Shown here piece by piece: positions 1 to 4,978 of a DNA stretch of 5,792 nt. The notes under the pieces were generated by a model that worked only from the letters and a program-made list of their open reading frames with translations, had not been told where the DNA came from and ran no database searches. Source of the DNA: UBA4416 sp040389965 (lineage in GTDB: Bacteria > Bacteroidota > Bacteroidia > B-17B0 > Aurantibacillaceae); contig JAZJZF010000072.1 of NCBI GenBank assembly GCA_040389965.1, forward strand, positions 1-5,792. The letters run 5' to 3'. The position numbers and the translations under genes were made by a program. Position 1 is the stretch's first letter; each line of letters begins with the position of its first letter.

Positions 1-1
1 A

Positions 2-124
2 AAAACTGAATTAGAAGTAAAGGAGCTCCTCATAGCAAAACGAATTCTCGTATTAGATGCTCAAGTGAAATGCATTATATTTTGTCGAAAACAAGATCAG
101 ACGCAGTTTTACAGCCTTCGATAA
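2..124 (+). CDS. C-terminal fragment of an unidentified upstream gene
   Basis: An open frame enters from the left edge and runs 40 codons to a TAA at 122-124. The peptide is mixed in charge, with a hydrophobic stretch (KRILVLDAQVKCIIF), and I do not recognise it. I treat it as a real gene end because a terminator-like hairpin begins at the stop codon and the AT-rich promoter region follows directly. The start and most of the protein lie outside the window, so no function is proposed. It could still be a chance open frame. Confidence 0.4.
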   Translation, partial: KTELEVKELLIAKRILVLDAQVKCIIFCRKQDQTQFYSLR

Positions 125-145
125 CCATGAATCCGTGGTTGTTTT
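120..145 (+). terminator. Probable intrinsic terminator after the left-edge gene
   Basis: AACCAT at 123-128 can pair with GTGGTT at 135-140 around a 6-nt loop, with one G-U pair. Weaker pairs extend outward and a TTTT run follows at 142-145. The stop codon of the partial gene lies in the 5' arm, a common arrangement. The stem is short and only moderately GC-rich, so termination efficiency is uncertain. Confidence 0.5.
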
Positions 146-197
146 ACCTAAATGTTAATAACTTTTATAAAAATAAATTAAAAATTAATTAAAAATA

Positions 198-227
198 TTG
201 TGAATTCAGAAACTTTATATATATTTG
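198..227 (+). promoter_or_regulatory. Bacteroidota-type promoter (-33 TTG, -7 TATATTTG)
   Basis: TTG at 198-200 and TATATTTG at 220-227 are separated by 19 bp. This matches the Bacteroidota housekeeping pattern TTG-N(17-23)-TANNTTTG recognised by the primary sigma factor of this phylum. It lies about 33 bp upstream of the ATG at 260, in a very AT-rich stretch (about 165-200) that could act as an UP-like element. It is the best promoter in the window and probably drives the gene at 260 and possibly the genes downstream. Confidence 0.7.
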
Positions 228-259
228 TCCCGTTAAACAGTAAAACAAAATAAATAAAT

Positions 260-1018
260 ATGAATTACAAATTAATACACCACGAAGGCGAACTTCAAAA
301 ATTTATTGATTTTTTACCTGAATTAACTCCTAATGAGGGATACTTTATCATATTGATTGCGAGAAAGAAATGGTATCCGGAAAGCGGAATTCCTTCTGCA
401 AGAAAATTAAAAAGAGAAACAGTTTTAAGTAAAGATAAAATCATTGCAACTATTCGTCAATGGGAAATCACTGACGGATTTTACACAGCAGGAGAGTTGC
501 CTATTCACCAAATGAATTTAGGTGTATATATTGGGTTTAATCCTAAAAATCAACACAACGCTTGTTTTGAATTAATAAATCAATGCCTGGCTGCTATCAA
601 ATCGAATAGTCAAAATATTAATGTTAAGGCAATGGCAAGCGACGTTATCCAAGGAAGTAATGGGACGAAAAATTTTATTGATATTGATGTTGATATAAAA
701 GAGGGGGAAAATTACTTAGATATCGTAGATTTTATTAAATCTGTTGTTAATGAAAGTCATTTAACTTTTATAAAAACAAATGGTGGATTTCATTGCTTAA
801 TAAGGCTTCCGAAAACAGAAAAAATGCCAACTAGAACCGGAGCCGATATGCATGAAGTTATAAAGGTTATAAATGAATTTTCTCCGCATGGAAACAATTG
901 GTATCAATTAATAAAAAACCATTCATTTAAGTCAGAGTTAAATATTATGAGTAATGATTTAATCCCAATAGTAGGGTGTAATCAAGGTAAATCTATTCCT
1001 TATTTTTTAAATTCTTAA
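260..1018 (+). CDS. Phage-type protein with possible AEP primase-like core
   Basis: A 252-aa protein. The ATG follows an A-rich leader and sits just downstream of the promoter. The N-terminal part (about 25-105) carries an IARKKW segment, an RKLKRE segment and an LGVYIGFNPKNQ segment. I associate this combination with a recurring family in Bacteroidota phages. The C-terminal part has FIDIDVD (139-145), TNGGFHCLIRL (173-183, His178) and DLIPIVGCNQG (233-243). An acidic DxD followed by a Gly-x-His motif resembles motifs I and II of archaeo-eukaryotic primase (AEP) enzymes, so a primase, polymerase or other nucleotidyl-transfer role is possible. The third acidic motif is not clear and I did no structural comparison. 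The RNA-ligase pseudogene begins 10 bp downstream, consistent with one transcript. The ORF is certain; the function is tentative. Confidence 0.8.
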   Translation: MNYKLIHHEGELQKFIDFLPELTPNEGYFIILIARKKWYPESGIPSARKLKRETVLSKDKIIATIRQWEITDGFYTAGELPIHQMNLGVYIGFNPKNQHNACFELINQCLAAIKSNSQNINVKAMASDVIQGSNGTKNFIDIDVDIKEGENYLDIVDFIKSVVNESHLTFIKTNGGFHCLIRLPKTEKMPTRTGADMHEVIKVINEFSPHGNNWYQLIKNHSFKSELNIMSNDLIPIVGCNQGKSIPYFLNS

Positions 1019-1028
1019 ACAAAAAACA

Positions 1029-1636
1029 ATGACTGAAAATTTAGATTTCTTAGAATTTCCGAAAATGCCACGATTATCAAGAGAGGTAATCATTACAGAA
1101 AAAATTGACGGAACGAATGCGCAACTTTTAATAACTGAGGCTGGCAAATATTAATTGGCAGCAGAACCCGATGGATTACATCAAAAGATGATAATTACGG
1201 GTTTGCTAAATGGGTTGAAGCGAACACTCAGGAGTTGCTGAAATTAGGCCCAGGAAGACATTTCGGTGAATGGTGGGGAAGCGGAATACAAAGAGGTTAT
1301 GGGCTTCAGAAAGGTGAAAAAAGATTTTCATTATTTAATGTTGGGAGGTGGGCATTGCATGGTACATTACCTAAAAGATTGCCGTCATCGGACCCTTTGG
1401 TAGAAAAGTTTCAAGAAGTATTACCTGAAATATGCTCCCTTGTTCCAGAACTTTACAGAGGTCCGTTTGATACTCAAAAAATTGATGAAGTATTAAATTA
1501 TTTAAAAATAAATGGAAGCTGCGCTTCAAAAGGGTTTATGAAACCAGAAGGCATTGTAATATTTCATGTTGCCGGAAATTTAGGCTTTAAAAAAACAATT
1601 GAAAAAGATGAAATACCTAAATCACTTATATCTTAA
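1029..1636 (+). pseudogene. RNA ligase family gene, interrupted by a frameshift
   Basis: The ATG at 1029 opens a 41-codon frame that includes EKIDGTNAQ. This is the nucleotidyltransferase motif I (KxDG), with Lys25 as the expected adenylated lysine. The frame stops at TAA 1152-1154. The rest of the protein continues without a break in the -1 frame from 1151 to 1636: GSRTRWI, GRHFGEWWGSGIQRGY (motif III-like), RFSLFNVGRW, PEGIVIFH (motif IV) and FKKTIEKDE (motif V-like). Restoring one T near 1151 gives AAA TAT TTA ATT GGC and a single protein of about 202 aa, a plausible full length for a compact phage RNA ligase. Such enzymes join or repair RNA through an AMP-lysine intermediate. No -1 slippery heptamer is seen at the break, so a deletion or sequencing error is likelier than programmed frameshifting. 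If the frameshift is real, the catalytic lysine is separated from the rest of the domain and the gene is inactive. Confidence 0.8.
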
Positions 1637-1655
1637 ACTGACTAAAAACAACAAA

Positions 1656-2132
1656 ATGAAACAGCTCTCAAAAGAAGAAGCATTAAAACGTATCTCCGCC
1701 ATTGACGTTGAGGTAAAGGAATTAAGAAAAATAATTGAATCAGAAGAAAAGCAAGGACCAATCTTGGATCGCCTTCATTCATTCGAAGATGCCTGCCGTA
1801 TAAAGGGTGTTCTCCCGAATGACATCGTAAGGTTCCCTAGCCCTAAAAACGACTGGGAAATCGCTAAAAACGCTGAGGATCAATTAGAATTTATTATTGA
1901 AGTAGCTGTGGAAGACTGGGTTTGTAATTGGAATGATTCAAATCAAAAGAAATGGATACCAGTATTTGATTTTTCAAGCGCGGGTTTCGTTTTCTACGAT
2001 ACGAATTGCAACTATACGTACACGTATTCGGGTCTCGGCTCTCGCCTTCCAACACAAGAAATGGCAACCATTATCGGCAAACGATTCATTCATCTTTACA
2101 AATTAATATTAACTAAACCAAAACGTAAATAA
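1656..2132 (+). CDS. DGR target (variable) protein 1
   Basis: A 158-aa protein. I chose the ATG at 1656 because it follows the ligase stop (1636) by 19 bp of A-rich leader. An in-frame start at 1599 would overlap the ligase and add 19 unrelated residues. Residues 1-40 are charged and probably helical. Residues 42-48 (SFEDACR) and 88-108 (a W-N-D-S-N-Q-K-K-W-I-P pattern) resemble small DGR targets I recall from Bacteroidota phages. The VR encodes residues 109-131: AGFVF, then 12 diversified positions (114-125), then GLGSRL. The aromatic and small variable residues suit a ligand-binding surface, probably a C-type-lectin-like fold as in other DGR targets, though the fold is inferred. A 27-aa constant tail follows, so the VR is internal and not C-terminal. 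The ligand is unknown. Target 2 starts 1 nt after the stop. Confidence 0.85.
   Translation: MKQLSKEEALKRISAIDVEVKELRKIIESEEKQGPILDRLHSFEDACRIKGVLPNDIVRFPSPKNDWEIAKNAEDQLEFIIEVAVEDWVCNWNDSNQKKWIPVFDFSSAGFVFYDTNCNYTYTYSGLGSRLPTQEMATIIGKRFIHLYKLILTKPKRK
1979..2048 (+). repeat. DGR variable repeat VR1
   Basis: This 70-bp segment matches the TR at 2541-2610 in 60 of 70 positions. In the first 50 nt all six differences are at TR adenines (A to T four times, A to G twice). The last 20 nt differ at three adenines and one T, and these four changes are identical in VR2, so they probably mark the fixed initiation-of-mutagenic-homing (IMH) region and not recent mutagenesis. The first 16 nt are identical in TR, VR1 and VR2. 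The segment is read in the frame that gives AGFVF at the start and GSRL at the end. Confidence 0.92.
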
Positions 2133-2133
2133 T

Positions 2134-2505
2134 ATGGAAAAATCAACCAAAGTTAAGTCTTACCTGCATGCATGTAAAATTTTAAAACGAACACCAAAAA
2201 TTCCGAAGAGCTACACAAAACGATTTGCAGCAATTCACATGCTGGAAATGATATATGAAGCCACAAATTTCATTAACAATAAGTGGAAGGTTAATTTCCT
2301 GGACACAAATCAACAAAAATGGTTTGTTTGGTTGCGTCACAACGGATTGTCAGGTAAACGCGCGGGTTTCGTTTTCTGCCTTACGGGTTACCACTATACG
2401 TGCACGGGTACGGGTCTCGGCTCTCGCCTTTTCGTTTCCAGTGATGATGAGGCAACTTATTTAGCTAAAAAATTCCCAAAATTACATAGCGATTCAGCTA
2501 TGTAA
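2134..2505 (+). CDS. DGR target (variable) protein 2
   Basis: A 123-aa protein whose ATG lies 1 nt after the stop of target 1, so translation is probably coupled. It is a shorter paralogue of target 1. A Y-L-H-A-C segment (10-14) corresponds to F-E-D-A-C, and a W-N-D-T-N-Q-Q-K-W pattern (51-63) precedes the VR in both. The VR encodes residues 77-99: AGFVF, 12 diversified positions (82-93), then GLGSRLF. The constant tail (100-123) contains EATYLAKKF, matching EMATIIGKRF in target 1. Eleven of the 18 core adenine positions differ from the TR, more than in target 1, so this copy has accumulated more adenine substitutions. A strong inverted repeat overlaps the stop codon. The function is presumed to be ligand binding; the ligand is unknown. 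Confidence 0.85.
   Translation: MEKSTKVKSYLHACKILKRTPKIPKSYTKRFAAIHMLEMIYEATNFINNKWKVNFLDTNQQKWFVWLRHNGLSGKRAGFVFCLTGYHYTCTGTGLGSRLFVSSDDEATYLAKKFPKLHSDSAM
2361..2430 (+). repeat. DGR variable repeat VR2
   Basis: This 70-bp segment matches the TR in 55 of 70 positions. In the first 50 nt all eleven differences are at TR adenines, changed to G (six), T (three) or C (two). The last 20 nt are identical to VR1 and differ from the TR at the same four positions. It sits inside target gene 2 in the same codon phase as VR1, so the same codons are diversified in both proteins. Confidence 0.93.
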
Positions 2506-2506
2506 T
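2481..2506 (+). other. Perfect 10-bp inverted repeat at the end of target gene 2
   Basis: ATTACATAGC (2481-2490) and GCTATGTAAT (2497-2506) are exact reverse complements around a 6-nt loop (GATTCA), followed by TTT. The TAA stop lies in the 3' arm. It could be a transcription terminator or attenuator, an RNA-processing or boundary element before the TR, or a DNA cruciform of the kind reported to promote DGR retrohoming downstream of a VR. The T-run is short and the stem is AT-rich, so the terminator reading is not compelling. It begins about 50 bp after VR2, farther than I expect for a retrohoming cruciform. No equivalent is seen after VR1. Confidence 0.6.
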
Positions 2507-2511
2507 TTTAC

Positions 2512-2640
2512 AGGTTGTGTGCCGGTGAGCTGTTGTGTTGCGCGGGTTTCGTTTTCAACAATACGAATTACAACTATACGAACACGAATACGAGTCTCAG
2601 CTCTCGATTTTGTTATTAAAAAGAATGCCGGCGCAAACCT
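2512..2640 (+). ncRNA. Predicted TR RNA with a closing stem around the template
   Basis: The stretch 2512-2525 (AGGTTGTGTGCCGG) can pair with 2628-2640 (CCGGCGCAAACCT). This gives 13 base pairs, one of them G-U, with G2517 bulged; two further G-U pairs extend inward. The stem encloses the whole TR. DGR RTs act on a structured TR-containing RNA, so this is a candidate scaffold holding the template as a loop. I found it by eye and computed no energies. The RNA ends are unknown, the coordinates give only the stem limits, and no promoter was recognised just upstream. Confidence 0.5.
2541..2610 (+). repeat. DGR template repeat TR
   Basis: This non-coding repeat lies between target 2 and the RT gene. 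Its core read in VR phase gives six AAY codons, four ACG, two TAY and two AGY, the adenine-rich design typical of DGR templates. It is the donor, because each VR can be derived from it by changing adenines only. The 5' boundary is sharp against both VRs: identity begins at 2541, apart from one extra matching G before VR1 and VR2. The 3' boundary is less certain because the last 20 nt differ at fixed positions. Confidence 0.94.
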
Positions 2641-2726
2641 TACCAACATGGTAAAAAAACTAGAATGTTTAAAAAATGGTGCTAGTATCCTGCTTTAGTA
2701 GAGAAAGTGACATTTAAAACAAAGGA

Positions 2727-3680
2727 ATGAAAAGGAAGGGTAATATCTGGAAAGATATCTGTAGTATAGAGAATTTAATATTAGCAGATAAAAAAGCCAG
2801 AAAAGGCAAGCGTCATCAAAGAGGAGTAAAAAAGCACGATAAAGGAAAAGGTTGTAACATCATAATGCTTCATAACATGATGATGGATAGAACTTATAAA
2901 ACTTCTGATTATAGTCATTTTTTTATCAGGGAAGAAAAGGTGAGATTGATTTCACGATTACCTTATTTTCCGGACCGGATCGTTCATCATGCAATTATGA
3001 ATAAGTTAGTTTTTCATTTTACGAACGACACTTATAGCTGCATCAAAGGCAAAGGAATTCATCCGGCTCTAGCAAATATCGTGACGGCAATGAAAGATGT
3101 GGCTGGCACAAAATATTGCTTGAAGTTGGATATTAAAAAGTTTTATCCTAGCGTTGATAATATCATATTAAAAGGAATGCTCCGGAGAAGGTTTAAAGAC
3201 AGAGATATGCTTTTGACGTTGGATGAAATTATTGATTCAGCAAAAGGATTGCCGCTTGGAAATTATTTATCTCAACAGTTTGCTAATTTTTACTTAACGC
3301 CATTTGACAGATGGATGAAGGAAGTTCAGAAGGCAGTAAATTATTTTCGTTACATGGATGATATGGTTATATTTTCTAATTGCAAAAAATACCTGCATCA
3401 GTTGCTTGCTAACATAAAAAAATATTTATCTGAAAATCTAAATTTAACTGTCAAAGATAATTACCAGGTATTTCTAGTAGAGTCTCGCGGTGTTGATGTT
3501 CTTGGATATGTAATATTTCACGGATATGTATTGATCAGAAAACGCACAAAACTGAGATACATAAGAATGATGGTAAAAAACAGAAATTGGCCATCAGAGG
3601 CATCATACAAGGGTCTGTTTCAGTACTGTAAAACCGCAAATTTAATAAGAACAGTTAGTGCGAATTGTCGATATATATGA
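2727..3680 (+). CDS. DGR reverse transcriptase
   Basis: A 317-aa RNA-directed DNA polymerase that copies TR RNA into adenine-mutagenised cDNA. Motifs occur in RT order: LPYFPDRIVHHAIMN (78-92), DTYSCIKGKGIH (101-112), LKLDIKKFYPSVD with catalytic Asp135 (132-144), GLPLGNYLSQQFANFYL (174-190), FRYMDDMVIF with catalytic Asp211 and Asp212 (207-216), and RGVDVLGYVIF (254-264). LGNYLSQ replaces the QGxxxSP of most other RTs and is diagnostic for DGR enzymes. The N-terminus (MKRKGNIWKDI) is a typical start for this family, and the length is normal, with no maturase or endonuclease domain. The ATG is preceded by AAAGGA, which sits very close to it. The next gene overlaps the stop by ATGA. Both the TR and the target genes lie immediately upstream. 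Confidence 0.96.
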   Translation: MKRKGNIWKDICSIENLILADKKARKGKRHQRGVKKHDKGKGCNIIMLHNMMMDRTYKTSDYSHFFIREEKVRLISRLPYFPDRIVHHAIMNKLVFHFTNDTYSCIKGKGIHPALANIVTAMKDVAGTKYCLKLDIKKFYPSVDNIILKGMLRRRFKDRDMLLTLDEIIDSAKGLPLGNYLSQQFANFYLTPFDRWMKEVQKAVNYFRYMDDMVIFSNCKKYLHQLLANIKKYLSENLNLTVKDNYQVFLVESRGVDVLGYVIFHGYVLIRKRTKLRYIRMMVKNRNWPSEASYKGLFQYCKTANLIRTVSANCRYI

Positions 3681-3973
3681 TAAAAAATTTTAAAGATTTT
3701 AATATACCAAAACATGAACCAGTATTGCAGGGAAGCAGAATTCCGATCAAAGATGTTTTTGGAAAAGAACTAATTGTTTTCTGGTACAGAATCAATGATT
3801 CCAAGTATAAAAAAGAAGATTGTTTATATTTGCAGGTAAGTTTAAAGGATGTTAAGCATGTAGTATTTACAACAGCTAAAGCTTTAATAATTGATGTTCA
3901 GAAAATACCGAAAGATGGTTTTCCATTTACTACCACTATTATAAAAGAGGAGAAACGATTTTTATTTACTTAA
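3677..3973 (+). CDS. Conserved phage-type hypothetical protein, 98 aa
   Basis: I chose the ATG at 3677 because it overlaps the RT stop as ATGA, implying translational coupling. An upstream in-frame TTG at 3665 would add four residues and is less likely. The protein is beta-rich with alternating hydrophobic residues: ELIVFWYRI (31-39), CLYLQVSL (49-56), KHVVFTTAKALI (60-71) and a C-terminal FPFTTTIIKEEKRFLFT (82-98). I recall this pattern, especially the FPFTTTI-K ending, in small proteins of Bacteroidota phages, but no function is established to my knowledge. The compact beta-rich layout would fit an OB-like nucleic-acid-binding fold, which is a guess. It lacks the helical-bundle character expected of an Avd protein, so it is not an obvious DGR accessory factor. 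Confidence 0.8.
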   Translation: MIKNFKDFNIPKHEPVLQGSRIPIKDVFGKELIVFWYRINDSKYKKEDCLYLQVSLKDVKHVVFTTAKALIIDVQKIPKDGFPFTTTIIKEEKRFLFT

Positions 3974-3983
3974 AAACAAAAAG

Positions 3984-4145
3984 ATGAAAAAAAACACAAA
4001 CGGTGGCAAACGCCCAAGGGCTGGACGAAAAAAAATAGCAGACAAAAAAATGCCTGTAACAATATTTCTACTTGAGTCAAAAATAGATTCTTTAGGTGGT
4101 CTGGAATCAACAAAGGATCATTTGTATAATCTTTTAACTAAATAA
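3984..4145 (+). CDS. Small basic protein, possible ribbon-helix-helix DNA-binding
   Basis: A 53-aa ORF starting ATG after an A-rich leader (ACAAAAAG), 10 bp after the previous stop and 2 bp before the next start, so it fills an otherwise empty gap in a tightly packed operon. The basic N-terminus GGKRPRAGRKK (7-17) resembles the GGxRPGAGRP arm common in small phage DNA-binding and terminase-small-type proteins. It is followed by a strand-like MPVTIFLLESKIDSLGG (23-39) and a helix-like LESTKDHLYNLLTK (40-53). That order of basic arm, strand and helix suggests a ribbon-helix-helix repressor or regulator. It is short for the fold and seems to hold little beyond the core. The gene call is good; the function is tentative. 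Confidence 0.7.
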   Translation: MKKNTNGGKRPRAGRKKIADKKMPVTIFLLESKIDSLGGLESTKDHLYNLLTK

Positions 4146-4147
4146 TC

Positions 4148-4972
4148 ATGGCAAAGAAAAAAGGTGTCCAGTATACGGCTCAGAGGCTTACAAAATATTT
4201 TCCTAAAAAATATCCGTCCTACACATCGGCTCTACCTAAGGCCAGATCGATACTTTCAAGTATAGAAAAGTCGGGCGAAAAAGTTACGTTAAAAAATATC
4301 TTCTCTAGGATCCGAACCAAACGTTTTACCAGGTCGGATGCTTTAAAATTAATATTCGGCTCAAAGGGGTGGAAAGAAATAGAGCAAATACAGCACTATT
4401 TTGATTTAATCAGTTTTAGTGATTACTTGAAAAACACCCCAAATATACTAGGGTTTGTATCAAAATTATTGCCGGCTACTACTGCTCAACCAGTGATGGG
4501 AGGAGCTGGGCATAACCATACCTACAAAACGCTATTTGAACCTTACGTGAATTACTGTAACTCCATAAAACTTCAGACAGCAGAGGAAGATAAGCGGTAC
4601 GAGTCTGATTGGTTAATAAAGGTGACAATCCCTAAGCAGAAAGGTAAAATATGGATATCTGAAGTAATATCTGTTGATGGCAATGGTAATGAATTTGATT
4701 ATGGTTTTGATCCTAAAAAACCAGATATTGATAGCAAGGTTCCTATCCTGTCTGGCGCAGAGGCTCCAGAAGCTCAGGAGGAAGAAAAATCAACGCCTGA
4801 GTCACCGAAGGCTGCCGCAGGATCGGATCAGGAATTCCTATTGAATTTGGAGCGTGAAAAACAAAAAACAGCCCAATTAGAGAAAGAAAAAGATGCTGCC
4901 AGAGAAAGTCTAATTGATAAAATGATGAAAGCTGGTGCCCCCTGGAAGGATATTAAAGCATTATTAAAATAA
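4148..4972 (+). CDS. Unrecognised 274-aa protein with charged linker and coiled coil
   Basis: The ATG lies 2 bp after the preceding stop. Residues 1-60 are strongly basic (MAKKKGVQYT, FPKKYP, FSRIRTKRFTR), suggesting nucleic-acid contact. Residues 60-195 look globular, with a glycine-rich PVMGGAGHNHTYK segment (115-127) and a beta-like WLIKVTIPKQKGKIWISEV stretch (155-173). Residues 200-228 form an acidic, Pro/Ala/Glu/Ser-rich linker. Residues 229-257 are heptad-like and rich in Glu, Lys and Leu, probably a short coiled coil, followed by a terminal helix (SLIDKMMKAGAPWKDIKALLK without its first residue). I do not recognise the family. The layout suits a DNA-associated or scaffold-like phage protein that multimerises, but no specific role is supported. 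No signal peptide or membrane segment is visible. Confidence 0.75.
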   Translation: MAKKKGVQYTAQRLTKYFPKKYPSYTSALPKARSILSSIEKSGEKVTLKNIFSRIRTKRFTRSDALKLIFGSKGWKEIEQIQHYFDLISFSDYLKNTPNILGFVSKLLPATTAQPVMGGAGHNHTYKTLFEPYVNYCNSIKLQTAEEDKRYESDWLIKVTIPKQKGKIWISEVISVDGNGNEFDYGFDPKKPDIDSKVPILSGAEAPEAQEEEKSTPESPKAAAGSDQEFLLNLEREKQKTAQLEKEKDAARESLIDKMMKAGAPWKDIKALLK

Positions 4973-4978
4973 CAGTCA

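Larger units (their letters stand above)
1656..3680 (+). other. Diversity-generating retroelement (DGR) cassette
   Basis: The cassette runs in the order target gene 1, target gene 2, template repeat, reverse transcriptase, all on one strand. DGRs transcribe the TR into RNA, copy it with an error-prone RT that misincorporates at adenines, and use the cDNA to replace a VR, leaving the TR unchanged. Everything needed to recognise the type is here: a DGR-specific RT, one TR and two VRs that differ from it essentially only at A positions. An Avd-type accessory gene is not seen in the window. The limits given run from the first target start to the RT stop; flanking cis-acting sites could extend further. 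Confidence 0.93.

Noticed and set aside
21..30. Perfect palindrome AGGAGCTCCT
   Set aside because: It is short, lies inside the open frame of the left-edge gene, and has no repeat or partner nearby; probably chance.
1140..1160. Programmed -1 frameshift in the RNA ligase gene
   Set aside because: There is no X XXY YYZ slippery heptamer and the Tyr codon would re-pair poorly after slipping; a lost T is simpler.
1599..1655. Upstream ATG extending target protein 1 by 19 residues
   Set aside because: It would overlap the end of the RNA ligase reading frame, and the extension resembles nothing in target 2. The ATG at 1656 has a typical A-rich leader.
2255..2464. 69-codon open frame on the + strand inside target gene 2
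   Set aside because: It overlaps the VR in another frame, its composition is unremarkable, and target 2 explains the region.
2640..2654. Small hairpin TTACCA-ACA-TGGTAA after the TR
   Set aside because: Only 6 bp with a 3-nt loop and followed by A residues, not T, so it is not a terminator; it may be a minor part of the TR RNA fold.
2659..2686. Inverted repeat ACTAG...CTAGT upstream of the RT gene
   Set aside because: Five base pairs with an 18-nt loop in AT-rich DNA is close to chance expectation.
3825..3832. TATATTTG matching the -7 promoter element
   Set aside because: It lies inside the 98-aa gene, no TTG is found at the right distance upstream, and no gene starts nearby.
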